From the NCBI RefSeq assembly GCF_014698825.1, contig NZ_JACJTT010000006.1, positions 146,046 through 210,045 of the forward strand: a stretch of 64,000 nucleotides of DNA, written 5' to 3'. A model generated the notes under the pieces. It was not told the origin of the DNA and did not search any database. It saw nothing but the letters and a program-made list of their open reading frames with translations. Within the stretch, counting starts at the first letter, position 1. Every line of letters starts with the position of its first letter. Positions 44,675-55,148 of this stretch are shown piece after piece. The position numbers and the translations under genes are program-made. The stretch comes from Richelia sinica FACHB-800 (GTDB lineage: Bacteria; Cyanobacteriota; Cyanobacteriia; Cyanobacteriales; Nostocaceae).

Positions 44675-47600
44675 ATGGCTTTTTCTTCTATTGTGCGTGC
44701 TTTGGTGCGATCGCCTCTCACTTCAGAACTCACAACCAAACTCAATAAACAGCAGGAATTACGGTTAAATGGCATTCCCCGCTTGCCCAAAGGTTTAATA
44801 GCTTCTGCATTGGCCAGTTATGAAGATAGGGATTTATGCGTAGTTTGTGCGACTTTAGAAGAAGCTGGTCGAGTTTACGCGCAAATGGAAGGGATGGGAT
44901 GGAAAACTGTACATTTTTACCCCACTTCCGAAGCTTCACCCTATGAACCATTTGACCCAGAAAATGAATTGAGTTGGGGTCAAATGCAGGTTTTGGCTGA
45001 TTTAGTGGGTGGTCAGTCTGCTAGGAAAAATACGGCGGTAATTGCTACTATTGGGGCATTACAACCCCATTTACCACCACCATCCGTCTTTAAATCCTTT
45101 TGTTTGACCTTAAACAAGGGGATGGAATTTGATTTAGATGAATTTGCTGAAAAAATTACGACCTTAGGATATGAAAGAGTTCCTTTGGTAGAAACAGAAG
45201 GTCAATGGAGTCGCAGGGGAGATATTGTAGATGTGTTTCCTGTATCTTCCGAGTTACCTGTGCGGTTGGAATGGTTTGGGGATGAAATAGAACAAATTCG
45301 CGAATTTGACCCCACAACCCAACGTTCTGCCTTAGATAAAGTTGAGAAAATTTCCCTGACTCCCACTAGCTTTTCACCCATTGTGATGGCTGCACTGAAA
45401 GATAGTCAACAGTTGGATGTATTGAGTAGGGAGTTAAATACTGATACTGAAGACTTTACCAATTCAGAATTGGAAGGCAGCAGACGTTTTTTAGGTTTAG
45501 CTTTTGATCAACCTGCGTCTTTATTAGATTATTTAGCAGAAAATACCATTTTAGCCATTGATGAGGTAGAACAGTGTCATGCCCATAGCGATCGCTGGGT
45601 GGAAAATGCTGAAGAACAATGGCAATTGGTCAGGGAATTTCAGACATTACCAAAAATCCATCGTTCCTTTGATGAATGTTTAGCCGCATTTAATCAATTT
45701 AATACTTTATATTTATCAGAATTAGCTGAAGAAAATGGCGGGATGAATCTAGCTAGTAGACCAGTTCCCGTTACTCCCCATCAATTTGCTAAATTAGCCG
45801 AAACAATTCGTCAAGAAAGGGAACGAAAATTTTCTGTCTGGCTACTTTCTGCCCAACCTTCCCGTTCTGTCTCATTATTACAAGAACACGATTGTCCAGC
45901 CCAATTTATTCCTAATCCCCGTGACTATCAAGCAATTGAAAAATTACAAATCAACCGCACTCCTGTAGCAATTAAATATTCCGGTTTAGCAGAATTAGAA
46001 GGTTTTGTTCTCCCTTCATTTCGCTTGGTTGTTGTCACCGACAGAGAATTTTACGGTCAACATTCCTTAGCTAGTTTCGGTTATATCCGCAAACGTCGCA
46101 AAGCTGCTTCTAAACAAGTTGACCCCAATAAACTACGTCCTGGTGATTATGTTGTCCACCGCAGTCACGGCATTGGTAAATTCGTTAAATTAGAAAGTCT
46201 GACCATTAATAACGAAACCCGTGATTATTTGGTGGTGCAGTACGCTGATGGTTTGTTGAGAGTCGCTGCTGACCAAGTGGGTTCCTTGTCCCGGTTCCGG
46301 TGTGCAGGGGATAAAGTCCCAGAACTGCACAAAATGACTGGTAAGGCTTGGGATAATACCAAAAATAAAGTCCGCAAGAATATCAAGAAATTAGCGGTAG
46401 ACTTATTGAAGTTGTATGCTGCGCGATCGCAACAACAAGGTCATGCTTTTCCCCCAGATATGCCTTGGCAAGAAGAATTAGAAGATTCTTTCCCCTACCA
46501 AGCAACCACAGACCAGCTAAAAGCCGTCCAAGATGTGAAACGGGATATGGAGAGCGATCGCCCCATGGATCGGTTAGTATGTGGTGATGTAGGCTTTGGC
46601 AAAACAGAAGTAGCTATTCGTGCTATTTTCAAAGCCGTCACAGCAGGGAAACAAGTGGCACTCCTCGCACCGACCACCATTCTCACCCAGCAGCATTACC
46701 ACACCATTAAAGAACGGTTTGCACCATACCCGATGAATGTCGGTTTACTCAACCGTTTCCGCAGCGCAGAAGAAAAGCGGAATATTCTCAAACGTCTGGC
46801 AACTGGGGAATTAGATATCGTGGTGGGGACACATCAACTTTTAGGCAAAAGTGTCCAATTCCGTGACTTGGGACTGTTAGTCATAGACGAAGAACAAAGA
46901 TTTGGGGTCAACCAAAAGGAAAAAATCAAAAGTCTGAAAACCCAAGTAGACGTTCTCACCCTTTCTGCAACTCCCATCCCCCGCACCTTATATATGTCCT
47001 TGTCGGGAATTCGGGAAATGAGTTTAATTACCACTCCACCCCCCACCCGCAGACCCATTCAAACCCATCTGGCACCCCTCAACCCAGAAACTGTCCGCAG
47101 TGCCATTCGCCAAGAATTAGACCGGGGTGGACAGGTTTTCTATGTAGTACCACGAGTTGAAGGCATTGAAGAAACCACAGCTTCCTTGCAGCAAATGATA
47201 CCAGGGGCGCGTATCGCTATGGCCCACGGTCAAATGGATGAAAGTGAGTTAGAGTCAACCATGCTCACCTTCAGCAATAATGATGCGGATATTCTCGTTT
47301 GTACAACAATTATTGAATCTGGGTTAGATATTCCCCGTGTAAATACTATTTTAATTGAAGATGCCCACCGTTTTGGATTAGCTCAATTATACCAATTACG
47401 TGGTCGTGTGGGACGCGCAGGTATTCAAGCACACGCCTGGCTATTTTATCCCAAACAACGAGTATTATCTGATGCCGCACGGCAAAGATTACGAGCGATT
47501 CAGGAATTTACTCAACTGGGTTCCGGTTATCAATTAGCCATGCGGGACATGGAAATTCGCGGGGTGGGTAATTTACTCGGTGCAGAACAGTCCGGTCAAA

Positions 47601-48148
47601 TGGATGCAATTGGCTTTGATTTGTACATGGAAATGCTAGAAGAAGCCATTCGCGAAATTCGTGGTCAAGAAATTCCCAAGGTTGACGATACCCAAGTTGA
47701 CCTGAATTTAACTGCGTTTATTCCTTCCGAATATATTCCGGATATTGACCAAAAGATGAGTGCTTACAGGGCTGTAGCCACTGCCAAATCCAAAGAGGAA
47801 TTAAAAGCCATTGCTGGAGAATGGAGCGATCGCTATGGTACCATTCCCGTCCCGGCAAATCAACTATTGCGGGTGATGGAATTGAAGCAATTAGCGAAAA
47901 AATTAGGTTTTAGCCGCATCAAACCAGAAAATAAACAGCATATAGTGTTAGAAACTCCGATGGAAGAACCAGCTTGGAACTTACTAGCAGAGAATTTAAC
48001 TGAAACTATGCGTAGTCGGTTTGTTTATTCTCCTGGGAAAATCACAGCAAGAGGTTTAGGAGTATTTAAAGCTGAACAACAGTTAAATAGTTTAATTGAT
48101 GCCTTTGAAAAAATGCAGGGTGCCATACCTGAAGCTGCTTTAGTGTGA
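44675..48148 (+). CDS. mfd: Transcription-repair coupling factor Mfd
   Basis: Removes RNA polymerase stalled at DNA lesions and recruits UvrA. 1157 residues, full length. UvrB-homology N-terminus (~1-330: [33 protein letters not shown]), RNAP-interacting CarD-like domain ([17 protein letters not shown], ~485-560), RecG-like translocase with Walker [15 protein letters not shown] and DEEQ box [10 protein letters not shown], helicase motif [18 protein letters not shown], and the C-terminal TRCF domain. A minus-strand frame at 44557-44790 is a shadow. Confidence 0.97.
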   Translation: MAFSSIVRALVRSPLTSELTTKLNKQQELRLNGIPRLPKGLIASALASYEDRDLCVVCATLEEAGRVYAQMEGMGWKTVHFYPTSEASPYEPFDPENELSWGQMQVLADLVGGQSARKNTAVIATIGALQPHLPPPSVFKSFCLTLNKGMEFDLDEFAEKITTLGYERVPLVETEGQWSRRGDIVDVFPVSSELPVRLEWFGDEIEQIREFDPTTQRSALDKVEKISLTPTSFSPIVMAALKDSQQLDVLSRELNTDTEDFTNSELEGSRRFLGLAFDQPASLLDYLAENTILAIDEVEQCHAHSDRWVENAEEQWQLVREFQTLPKIHRSFDECLAAFNQFNTLYLSELAEENGGMNLASRPVPVTPHQFAKLAETIRQERERKFSVWLLSAQPSRSVSLLQEHDCPAQFIPNPRDYQAIEKLQINRTPVAIKYSGLAELEGFVLPSFRLVVVTDREFYGQHSLASFGYIRKRRKAASKQVDPNKLRPGDYVVHRSHGIGKFVKLESLTINNETRDYLVVQYADGLLRVAADQVGSLSRFRCAGDKVPELHKMTGKAWDNTKNKVRKNIKKLAVDLLKLYAARSQQQGHAFPPDMPWQEELEDSFPYQATTDQLKAVQDVKRDMESDRPMDRLVCGDVGFGKTEVAIRAIFKAVTAGKQVALLAPTTILTQQHYHTIKERFAPYPMNVGLLNRFRSAEEKRNILKRLATGELDIVVGTHQLLGKSVQFRDLGLLVIDEEQRFGVNQKEKIKSLKTQVDVLTLSATPIPRTLYMSLSGIREMSLITTPPPTRRPIQTHLAPLNPETVRSAIRQELDRGGQVFYVVPRVEGIEETTASLQQMIPGARIAMAHGQMDESELESTMLTFSNNDADILVCTTIIESGLDIPRVNTILIEDAHRFGLAQLYQLRGRVGRAGIQAHAWLFYPKQRVLSDAARQRLRAIQEFTQLGSGYQLAMRDMEIRGVGNLLGAEQSGQMDAIGFDLYMEMLEEAIREIRGQEIPKVDDTQVDLNLTAFIPSEYIPDIDQKMSAYRAVATAKSKEELKAIAGEWSDRYGTIPVPANQLLRVMELKQLAKKLGFSRIKPENKQHIVLETPMEEPAWNLLAENLTETMRSRFVYSPGKITARGLGVFKAEQQLNSLIDAFEKMQGAIPEAALV

Positions 48149-48192
48149 TATAACTGTAGCCAAGATAATTAGGACATTAGATCATCTTCAGT

Positions 48193-48225
48193 TGTAGAGG
48201 TAAAGCGCAGTGCTAAACCCCTACA
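48193..48225. repeat. Dispersed hairpin repeat downstream of mfd
   Basis: TGTAGAGGTAAAGC pairs with GCTAAACCCCTACA across GCAGT, giving an imperfect stem, and it is nested within ATTAGGAC (48168-48175)/GTCCTAAT (48242-48249). The GTAGGGGTTTAGCA type unit is common in Nostocales intergenic DNA. It may double as the mfd 3' end. Confidence 0.55.
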
Positions 48226-48437
48226 AATTATAATTTTTTACGTCCTAATCTTAGTGGCTGTTGCTATATAGCTGATTATCTTGGTGTTTTTGCCTATACT
48301 TTTATTCTTTGGCATCAGCTTACTGACGGGTTTAGACGTAGGTGGGAAACTAAACATTTGCACACTTTTGGTGATGCTTAGAGTCCTTTAGAAAGGCTAT
48401 TTCTTTACGATATAAAATTATCGCATCTAGACAGCAT

Positions 48438-50009
48438 CTAAGTTCGGGCTAAATAAATAATTTGTTGCATAATATGCAAATTATTAATACCTAACAAAAC
48501 AATTAATAAAATTGTTCCTAGCATATAATAACGCTGCTTCATGATGGAAGTATTCAATATGAGTAGTAGAAAGGGAAAACTAAAGTAAGAAGTGAAAATA
48601 AACATTTCGGGCGTATCAAATACTGAATAGAAGCAGATATTAAATACTGTCGCTAAAAGAGTTGCACCTAAAAAATACAGGTTGCCTTCTTGATTAATAT
48701 CTCGAAAGTTCTTATATAAACCAATCACTAGAAATAATATCCAGAGAATTACAGCGATTAAACCAACTACGCTATACAGCATGGGTTGATCAAAGAAGTT
48801 TAAAACTATTTTAGTACCAGGAACAATTTTCTCTGGAAAAGGTGATGGTGAGACAACACTGACTAAGAAAAAGTGTTTAAATAACTCTGACAACACTAGT
48901 AGCGGATGATTGAATATAGTTACTTTCACCCACTCCAATTCTGTATCAAGAGTCTCGGTAACAAAAAAATACTTGCCGCCAAAAAACCTTTTTTGTACAA
49001 GACTGAGGAAAAAAGCTATCAGAAAAATCCCTCCTAGATACTCAAGAATCCTCGTAATTTTATTGTTATTTTTTAACCCAAAAAGTAAGACAGAAAAACA
49101 TATAATAGTATTTGAAAAATTAGTTATTGTCACACCAAAGGAGAATAATCCAGCTAAAATCCAATACCCTAAATAGAGCTTTTGGTGCTGCCAAGAAATA
49201 ATAAATAGTAGATAAGTAGCAATTATACTTGCCGTACCAAGAGCACGAGCTTCAACCAATGTACTAAAAAATAGATGGGTCATGCTCAGTCCGAAAAGAC
49301 AAGTCCACAGAAAAGTGACTATACGCTTTTTGCTTATATTCCAGAAACAAAGCGATGCTAAAAAAACACTCATCGCGCCACAAAAAGCATTTATGATGAT
49401 AGCAATCACTATTTTCGGTACTGGAGGAGATATCAACTTGAGAACGCTAAAGGGAGCTAAAATTAGCAATCTCAAAGCATGGGAACCCTTATGATATTTA
49501 CTCCATTCAAGTTTGATCCAATCTCCCTGATCGGCAAAGAAAAAAGTAAATTTATTGTAAGCGTAGCCTGGAATTAGTGAGAGACCAAGCGCTAAGTATA
49601 AAGCAAAAAAGCCAACAGACAACAAAGTCAAAAAAGATAGTATTTTTCTATTATCAATAATTAAGGTTTTAAATTTGGTGATTTCATTGCCAAGAATGGT
49701 AATTAAATTGACTTTATCCTTAATAAAAATTTTTGACAAAAAGGATATACCTAATATACCCAGAAAAATGAAAATATTGCCTTTAATAAAAAAACTATCT
49801 GCACGTCGCAAATAAAAATCTAGAGGGTTTTGAGATTTATGTTTAATCAGAAAATCCAATGCTGGCAGTTTATCACTATAAATTGCTGTGATAATGTGAT
49901 GAGCCAATAGAAAATATACAATTATGCCTAATAAAATAATTGTACACAAACTAACGATTAGTTTATTATTTTTAGCCCAAGCTTTACAAAATTCAGCAGA
50001 GTTAATCAT
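48438..50009 (-). CDS. Polytopic membrane protein, GT-C glycosyltransferase-like
   Basis: 523 residues with about 11-12 hydrophobic segments. A first-loop region after TM1 contains acidic residues (IYSDKLPALDFLIKHKSQNPLDFYLRRADSFF). A second loop, FTFFFADQGDWIKLEWSKYHKGSHALRLLILAPF, has the 'D..W........H.LR.L...P' look of GT-C/PMT-like enzymes. GT-C enzymes use polyprenyl-phosphate sugars from the periplasmic side. Family membership is inferred from topology and from being the last gene of a cluster with UbiA, HAD and SMR genes. It could also be a polysaccharide polymerase. Confidence 0.5.
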   Translation of the reverse strand: MINSAEFCKAWAKNNKLIVSLCTIILLGIIVYFLLAHHIITAIYSDKLPALDFLIKHKSQNPLDFYLRRADSFFIKGNIFIFLGILGISFLSKIFIKDKVNLITILGNEITKFKTLIIDNRKILSFLTLLSVGFFALYLALGLSLIPGYAYNKFTFFFADQGDWIKLEWSKYHKGSHALRLLILAPFSVLKLISPPVPKIVIAIIINAFCGAMSVFLASLCFWNISKKRIVTFLWTCLFGLSMTHLFFSTLVEARALGTASIIATYLLFIISWQHQKLYLGYWILAGLFSFGVTITNFSNTIICFSVLLFGLKNNNKITRILEYLGGIFLIAFFLSLVQKRFFGGKYFFVTETLDTELEWVKVTIFNHPLLVLSELFKHFFLVSVVSPSPFPEKIVPGTKIVLNFFDQPMLYSVVGLIAVILWILFLVIGLYKNFRDINQEGNLYFLGATLLATVFNICFYSVFDTPEMFIFTSYFSFPFLLLILNTSIMKQRYYMLGTILLIVLLGINNLHIMQQIIYLART

Positions 50010-50077
50010 GAATTTAAATGGTTACTCCTTAAACAATTACAAGATTTACCTCACTGTCATTAACATTAATTAAATGA

Positions 50078-50422
50078 TTATCTCTTCAAAAGAATAGCCC
50101 AAATACCAGTTAATATCAAACCTATTCCTATTCCATGATTTATGGAAATTTTCTCGTGCAAAAGTACAATTCCTACAAATGTTGTGGCCAAAATAGTCAA
50201 ACCTATAACTACAGGATAAGCAAAGGATAGATTAAATTTAGATAAGACTGCGATATAAGCAACAGTACTAAGTCCGTAAGATAAAATTCCACCTATTAAA
50301 TAAATATTTAATGGATTTTGTCCAGAGCCTAATTTTAATAGACTTTGGGCGATTGTATTCAGAACAACTGTAATTAAAATCAGAAAAAATAAAATAAATG
50401 GATGGTTCATATTCAACATCAA
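50078..50422 (-). CDS. SMR/EamA-type four-helix membrane protein (ArnE/F-like)
   Basis: 114 residues, four membrane helices (~8-28, ~38-58, ~65-87, ~95-112), with the SMR hallmark AYPVVIGLTILATTFVGIVLLHEKIS. In TM1 the position equivalent to the essential Glu14 of the drug exporter EmrE is Asn (VVLNTIAQSLLK), so drug/proton antiport is unlikely. ArnE/ArnF, which flip undecaprenyl-phosphate-aminoarabinose, are diverged SMR proteins, and the cluster context (UbiA phosphoribosyltransferase, HAD phosphatase) favours a lipid-sugar flippase. 9 bp downstream of the HAD gene. Confidence 0.72.
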   Translation of the reverse strand: MMLNMNHPFILFFLILITVVLNTIAQSLLKLGSGQNPLNIYLIGGILSYGLSTVAYIAVLSKFNLSFAYPVVIGLTILATTFVGIVLLHEKISINHGIGIGLILTGIWAILLKR

Positions 50423-50431
50423 ATTTTGATT

Positions 50432-51016
50432 TTATTTGAATTTATTATACTCGCTATGATTATTAAAGTATCCTAGTTCACTATGGTTTGGGTAAGGTTT
50501 TTGCACCCATTTACCAGCGATTTTTTCCCACCATCTTGGTGGATGGGGTAATGTAGCAACTTGAATACAATAACATCCACACAGCCAAGCTCCCAGAACA
50601 TCTGTATGAAAACTATCGCCAATAACTATTACTTGTTTTGGGTGTAGTTGCATTTTAGCCATTGCCTGTTTAAATGCTTTAGAAAAAGGTTTTTTTGCCG
50701 GACTAATAGCTGGAATATTTAAAGTTTCAGACCAATATTTAACACGATATAAGCGTTTACCATTAGAGAGAATAAAAAATTCTAATCCTGCTAATTTTGC
50801 TTGTGTTAGCCAATTTTCAGCCAAAGGAGATAAATAGCGATCATCTTCAGAAATAATGGTGTTGTCCAAATCAAGGATAACTCCTCTAATGCCTAATTGA
50901 GTTAATAAGTGAATATTTATTTGGGCTAATTTATATACTGATTGTGATGATTTAAATTTATGATTATGAAAATAATTTTTGTATATTCTAGATAATATTT
51001 TCCGAATACTTATCAT
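50432..51016 (-). CDS. HAD-IIIA phosphatase (YqeG-like)
   Basis: 194 residues. HAD motifs: I, VILDLDNTI (D-x-D-x-T-type, with N before T); II, FILSNGK; III, Lys in ISPAKKPFSKAF; IV, VIGDSFHTDVLGA. The closest family is YqeG/HAD subfamily IIIA. Sandwiched between the UbiA and SMR genes with gaps of 42 and 9 bp, it could remove the 5-phosphate from polyprenyl-phosphoribose phosphate, a job done in mycobacteria by the unrelated Rv3807c. This substrate is inferred; YqeG homologues also occur in other contexts. Confidence 0.85.
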   Translation of the reverse strand: MISIRKILSRIYKNYFHNHKFKSSQSVYKLAQINIHLLTQLGIRGVILDLDNTIISEDDRYLSPLAENWLTQAKLAGLEFFILSNGKRLYRVKYWSETLNIPAISPAKKPFSKAFKQAMAKMQLHPKQVIVIGDSFHTDVLGAWLCGCYCIQVATLPHPPRWWEKIAGKWVQKPYPNHSELGYFNNHSEYNKFK

Positions 51017-51058
51017 TTATTATTCCTTAAATATGGCTGAGAAAACTGTCTAAAATTT

Positions 51059-52015
51059 TTACTGAATTATTCCTTGTTGTTTGAGCAAGAGAATCGAAAA
51101 ACAGGTGAAAATCCAACCTGTTACCGTGAGTAAGGTTGGAACATCTTTTAATAACACTTCTTCTGGTCTTTCAGCCCGATTTCCTGGTTGCTCTTGTTCA
51201 CTGTTGGCAACATTTTCTCCTGGTTCACTAATTAATTGGTAACGGAAAATACCATATAAAACAAATGGTAATGTGATGAGCATCCAAGACGTTGAGGCTC
51301 CATTTAAGTAAGGTCCTGCACTCCAAAGAGCATAGGTTAAAACTGCACCTGTTGTTACCACATTTTCCATCCGATGCAACAGGGATAAAGAGTAGAATTT
51401 TAGTACAGAACGAGGTTTTGTACCTTTTATTTGTGTCAAACGCAGTTCAGCTTTGCGTTTTTCTATGCCTAAGAAAAGTGCTAACATAGCTGTACACAGT
51501 AAAAACCAAGGTGATAGTGTAATTCCTGTAGCTACCCCGCCAGCTAATGCACGTAAAATAAATCCAGTTGCGATCGCACCAATATCCAATATTACCAAAC
51601 GTTTTAGCCTCAAATTATAGGCTATTTGCAGGATGGCATAAGCTGTGATAGTTGCACCTAAATAGGGCGATCTCCACCAGCTAATCAGGAGAGAAGCACC
51701 TAGTAACACTACAGCCATTACCAAAGCAACTCTAATATTTACTAATCCCGCAGCAATCGGCCGCTGACACTTCACAGGATGCTGACGATCAGATTCCACA
51801 TCTGCAATATCGTTGATTAGATAAAAACTGCTTGATGTGGCACAAAAAAGTACAAATGCCATCAAACTACCAAAAAGTATTGGTAAATTTAAGCTAAAAC
51901 CAAAAAGTGGCGCAGCAAAAACAACTAAGTTTTTTGTCCATTGTCGAGGACGTAAAGCCATCAAGTAAGGCCATTTCTGGTTTTTAGATACTAGCTTTTG
52001 TGCTTCCGATTTCAT
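51059..52015 (-). CDS. UbiA prenyltransferase, decaprenyl-phosphate phosphoribosyltransferase type
   Basis: 318 residues, about nine membrane helices. The N-terminal LRPRQWTKNLVVFAAPLFG is the hallmark of the DPPR-synthase branch (Rv3806c), distinct from quinone or chlorophyll UbiA enzymes. The metal/pyrophosphate motif is NDIADVESDRQHP (N-D-x-x-D-x-x-x-D), and the second Asp motif is in LKRLVILDIGAIATGFILRALAGG. Predicted reaction: transfer of 5-phosphoribose from PRPP to polyprenyl phosphate. A ~65-residue segment near 240-275 is rich in Glu/Asn and poorly conserved. First gene of the four-gene cluster. Confidence 0.88.
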   Translation of the reverse strand: MKSEAQKLVSKNQKWPYLMALRPRQWTKNLVVFAAPLFGFSLNLPILFGSLMAFVLFCATSSSFYLINDIADVESDRQHPVKCQRPIAAGLVNIRVALVMAVVLLGASLLISWWRSPYLGATITAYAILQIAYNLRLKRLVILDIGAIATGFILRALAGGVATGITLSPWFLLCTAMLALFLGIEKRKAELRLTQIKGTKPRSVLKFYSLSLLHRMENVVTTGAVLTYALWSAGPYLNGASTSWMLITLPFVLYGIFRYQLISEPGENVANSEQEQPGNRAERPEEVLLKDVPTLLTVTGWIFTCFSILLLKQQGIIQ

Positions 52016-52579
52016 AACCTGACCTTAGTTCTTTTTAAATTTGATTTTGAGTTGATTTTAGTTAAAAATCGTATAAATTATTACTTTTATATGGTTGTAA
52101 TTTTTTTAACTTCAATCTAAAGGTATTATTATTAACATTGTAATTGCAATGATAATATAATAACATCATGCCTATGTATTTTTATCTCTCTTTACCAAGA
52201 AATCATGTAATACCAATTCTTTATGAAGCTGCGCTAAATAAAGCTTCAAGAATGAAATCGTAAGAAGTAAGAGAAGCAATCATCGAAGTGTTCATCTGAA
52301 CGCCTGGCGTGCGGATATACTGTCACAGCTTGTAGGCTTTGCTGTATAATAAATCTACGGTTTGGAGTCTAAAAAACTTTCCCGATTGACAAGGTTGATT
52401 TGATGGCTGAAGTTCCTTTTCTCAAAGGGTTGGCAAAATATGCTATCTCTGCATCATCACCTTTTTTGTCTCTTTTATTGCTAAGTCCAGTTACGTGATG
52501 GTGTAACAGTTCCTAATTACCGCAATTACTGTTGTGTGGTTCAAATTTTTATCTTATTAATGTGAAATCTACTGTAAAT
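52016..52579. other. Intergenic region upstream of the UbiA cluster
   Basis: 564 bp, AT-rich. A 31-codon frame (52403-52498) starts with ATG but has no ribosome-binding site or recognisable product. The promoter of the minus-strand four-gene cluster should lie in its left part. No RNA gene recognised. Confidence 0.4.
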
Positions 52580-53995
52580 CTAAATTTCAGCAAGCAAGAA
52601 GTAGGTACAAATTTCTCCTCGACCTTTGATGGGAATTACTCCCCGCTTTTCTACTTGGAAGGCATCTTTGATTAAGGAATAAGTTGCTTCTGAAACTTGA
52701 ATTTTGCCAACTACACCATGAGATTCCATGCGACTAGCTAAATTGACTGCATCACCCCATAAATCATAACTAAATTTTTTCAGTCCGATAACTCCCGCGA
52801 CAACGGCACCTGTATTAATGCCTATTCTGAGTTGAAAGCATTGTCCTGTCGTCGTTTGGATATGGGAGATGGATTTTTGCATATCTAATGCCATTTTAGC
52901 AACAGCGATCGCATGATCAGCACGTGGAGTGGGTAAACCACCGACTACCATGTAAGCATCTCCAATGGTTTTAATCTTTTCTAAACCATAAGCTTCTGCG
53001 AGACGGTCAAAGCTAGAAAAAATTTGATTGAGAGAATTAACTAATTCAATGGGGGAAATTTGGGTTGCTAAACTTGTGAAACTGACAATATCAGCAAAGA
53101 GAATAGTCACTTCATCAAAGCGTTGGGCAATGGCACTACGTTCATTTCCCGAAGCGATTGTACTTTGTTCCTTCTTTAATTCTTGGGCGATTTCTGCTGG
53201 TAAAATATTCAACAATAATCGTTCTGATTTGTCCTGTTCATCTCTTAAACAAGATTCTACTTTCTGACGATTAGTAATTTCTTGTCTCACTCGCGAAAAC
53301 ATTTGACTAAATGCCCATATTACTTCCCCCATTTCGTCAGCACGACGAAGAGATAATGTAGTAAATTTTGGATCATCACCGTTTTCACTAATAGCTTCTC
53401 CCGCAGCAACTAGGTCATCACGTAATTGTAAAATTGGTTTGATGACTACTACTCCCAAGGTCAGCATGGTTGTGAGGGTGACAAAAATAGAAATAATAAT
53501 AATCAACCCAGATATTCTTAAGGAAAAGGCAAATAATTCTTTTTGAACGGCAGTAGCATCATGACGGATAACTAACAAATATTTTCCTTGATGCATGGGA
53601 ACAATCCAAGCAATATCATAGCGATTTCCCTGTTTATTTATCGCTCTCATGACTGGAAGATTGGAAAAATTTTGAGATGCTATTTCTGGTTGTTCGCCAA
53701 ATTTGCTAATTAATTTACCATCTCTTTTTAACAGCACTCCACCTTTAATTAATGATTCTGGCTTGAGGTTTCGAGATATTTCTTCTAGCAATTTTCTTGC
53801 ATCAGCTTCCGAATGATTTTGATAAATTAAAGTTGCAAAAACTTCATCAGAAATCTTTTCTATTTTCCCTAAAAGTTCATTTTTACGCCGCCAATAGGAA
53901 GGGATGAGAATGATAATTTCAATGACAATAATGCTGGTAAATACCCAGGTAACAATGTACCGTGATAGTCTTGATTTAAAAAGGTTCAGGAACAT
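52580..53995 (-). CDS. HAMP-domain adenylate cyclase (class III)
   Basis: 471 residues. TM1 (~13-33), a periplasmic sensor (~35-155), TM2 (~160-185), HAMP (~187-245), then the cyclase domain (~290-465). Metal Asp residues are in VTILFADIVSFTSLA and IKTIGDAYMVVGG; the transition-state Asn/Arg are in GDAVNLASRMES. The purine-specifying pair is Lys (EKIKTIGD) and Asp (FSYDLWGD), the canonical adenylate-cyclase combination. Produces cAMP in response to an unknown extracytoplasmic signal. Contrast with the CHASE2 cyclase at 31458. Confidence 0.92.
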   Translation of the reverse strand: MFLNLFKSRLSRYIVTWVFTSIIVIEIIILIPSYWRRKNELLGKIEKISDEVFATLIYQNHSEADARKLLEEISRNLKPESLIKGGVLLKRDGKLISKFGEQPEIASQNFSNLPVMRAINKQGNRYDIAWIVPMHQGKYLLVIRHDATAVQKELFAFSLRISGLIIIISIFVTLTTMLTLGVVVIKPILQLRDDLVAAGEAISENGDDPKFTTLSLRRADEMGEVIWAFSQMFSRVRQEITNRQKVESCLRDEQDKSERLLLNILPAEIAQELKKEQSTIASGNERSAIAQRFDEVTILFADIVSFTSLATQISPIELVNSLNQIFSSFDRLAEAYGLEKIKTIGDAYMVVGGLPTPRADHAIAVAKMALDMQKSISHIQTTTGQCFQLRIGINTGAVVAGVIGLKKFSYDLWGDAVNLASRMESHGVVGKIQVSEATYSLIKDAFQVEKRGVIPIKGRGEICTYFLLAEI

Positions 53996-54097
53996 TTTAA
54001 TGAGGATAAAGATCCAAAAGACTAGAGAACTTTCACAGAAGACTCAACATTACCTGGGCATGTGCTCAAAGAGATATTTTAATTATTCCTACAACCG

Positions 54098-54607
54098 CTA
54101 ATCACAAAACAAAGTATCTCGTGTTTCTCTACCAGTGACGGGATTAGTTCCTTGTGCTGACTTGCATAATTTTGCCTGTTCATCACTACGCAGTAACACA
54201 TCAGTAAAATCTGCACCATCCACTATAGCACCGTCAAACTTGGCATTAGCTGCAAATGCACCTTCTAAAACAGCATTGGTTAAATTGGCTTTAATTAACC
54301 TTGCGGAATCTAAAGTCGCATTAGTCAAATCAGCACCAGTCAAGTTTGCAGATTCTAAATTAGCAGCAAAAAAGCTGACACCACGCAAATTAGCATGGGA
54401 AAAATTACTATAACGGAGATTTGCTTTGGTAAAACTGGAATCAGTTAAATCTCGTCCTGAAAAATCAGATTCAACTAAAATTTCTTTGTTGTATTGTAGC
54501 GCCGAAGCAGCAGGCACAATACCTAAAAGTGTTGTAGTATAAATAATTGCCAAAATTGTCAGACTAAGGCAAACAGTCCAAATTCGCTTGTAGAAATGAG
54601 TATTCAT
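54098..54607 (-). CDS. Exported pentapeptide-repeat protein
   Basis: 169 residues: a signal peptide (LTILAIIYTTTLLGIVPAASA), then ~18 pentapeptide units A(D/N)LXX (DLTDSSFTKANLRYSNFSHANLRGVSFF, ANLESANLTGADLTNATLD) forming a right-handed quadrilateral beta-helix. The C terminus (LLRSDEQAKLCKSAQGTNPVTGRETRDTLFCD) with two Cys matches lumenal/periplasmic pentapeptide proteins of cyanobacteria and plastids (TL17/TL15-like). Its role is unknown. Divergent from yraN, with starts 14 bp apart. Confidence 0.87.
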   Translation of the reverse strand: MNTHFYKRIWTVCLSLTILAIIYTTTLLGIVPAASALQYNKEILVESDFSGRDLTDSSFTKANLRYSNFSHANLRGVSFFAANLESANLTGADLTNATLDSARLIKANLTNAVLEGAFAANAKFDGAIVDGADFTDVLLRSDEQAKLCKSAQGTNPVTGRETRDTLFCD

Positions 54608-54621
54608 GCTATTTTTAATTA

Positions 54622-55116
54622 ATGCCTAACCCTCCTCCATCTAATTATCCACTAGATATTGGTCACTTGGGCGAAGACTTAGTAGCCAAGTGGTTAGAAT
54701 CTACGGGTTGGGAAGTTCTACACCGTCGTTTTGCTTGTCGGTGGGGAGAAATAGATTTAATTGCACAGTATCACGGAAACAATATAGCATCCACAGTATC
54801 AGGCGATCGCACCCAGCCGTCAACATTAGCCTTTGTGGAAGTCAAAACCCGGAGTCGAGGTAGTTGGGATGCAGGAGGGAGAAATGCTATCACAGCCAAA
54901 AAGCAAGAGAAACTTTGGCACACAGCAGAAATCTTTTTAGCTAAGTATCCAGAAAAAGCCGACTATCCATGTCGCTTTGACGTAGCTATTGTTTTTTGTC
55001 AACCCAACTCCCCATCATTACAAAAAATAGAAATGACTCCAAAATCTCTATTTAGCCTCTCCACTGATTTATACCGCTTGGATTTGCAAGAATATATTCC
55101 CGCGGCCTTTGGTTAG
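54622..55116 (+). CDS. YraN/UPF0102 family nuclease-fold protein
   Basis: 164 residues. LGEDLVAKWLESTGWEVLHRRFACRWGEIDLIA, then LAFVEVKTRS: the G-E-x-x-A, G-E-I-D-L and F-V-E-V-K motifs of the UPF0102 restriction-endonuclease-like fold (Holliday-junction-resolvase-like). Catalytic Asp, Glu and Lys are all present. Contains a cyanobacterial insertion after residue ~55 (YHGNNIASTVSGDRTQPST). The in-vivo role is unclear. Confidence 0.9.
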   Translation: MPNPPPSNYPLDIGHLGEDLVAKWLESTGWEVLHRRFACRWGEIDLIAQYHGNNIASTVSGDRTQPSTLAFVEVKTRSRGSWDAGGRNAITAKKQEKLWHTAEIFLAKYPEKADYPCRFDVAIVFCQPNSPSLQKIEMTPKSLFSLSTDLYRLDLQEYIPAAFG

Positions 55117-55148
55117 GCATAAAATCAGACATTTCCCATGTGGAATTT

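Noticed and set aside
52403..52498. 31-codon hydrophobic ORF (MAEVPFLKGLAKYAISASSP...)
   Set aside because: Considered as a small membrane protein, but there is no ribosome-binding site and no context to support it.
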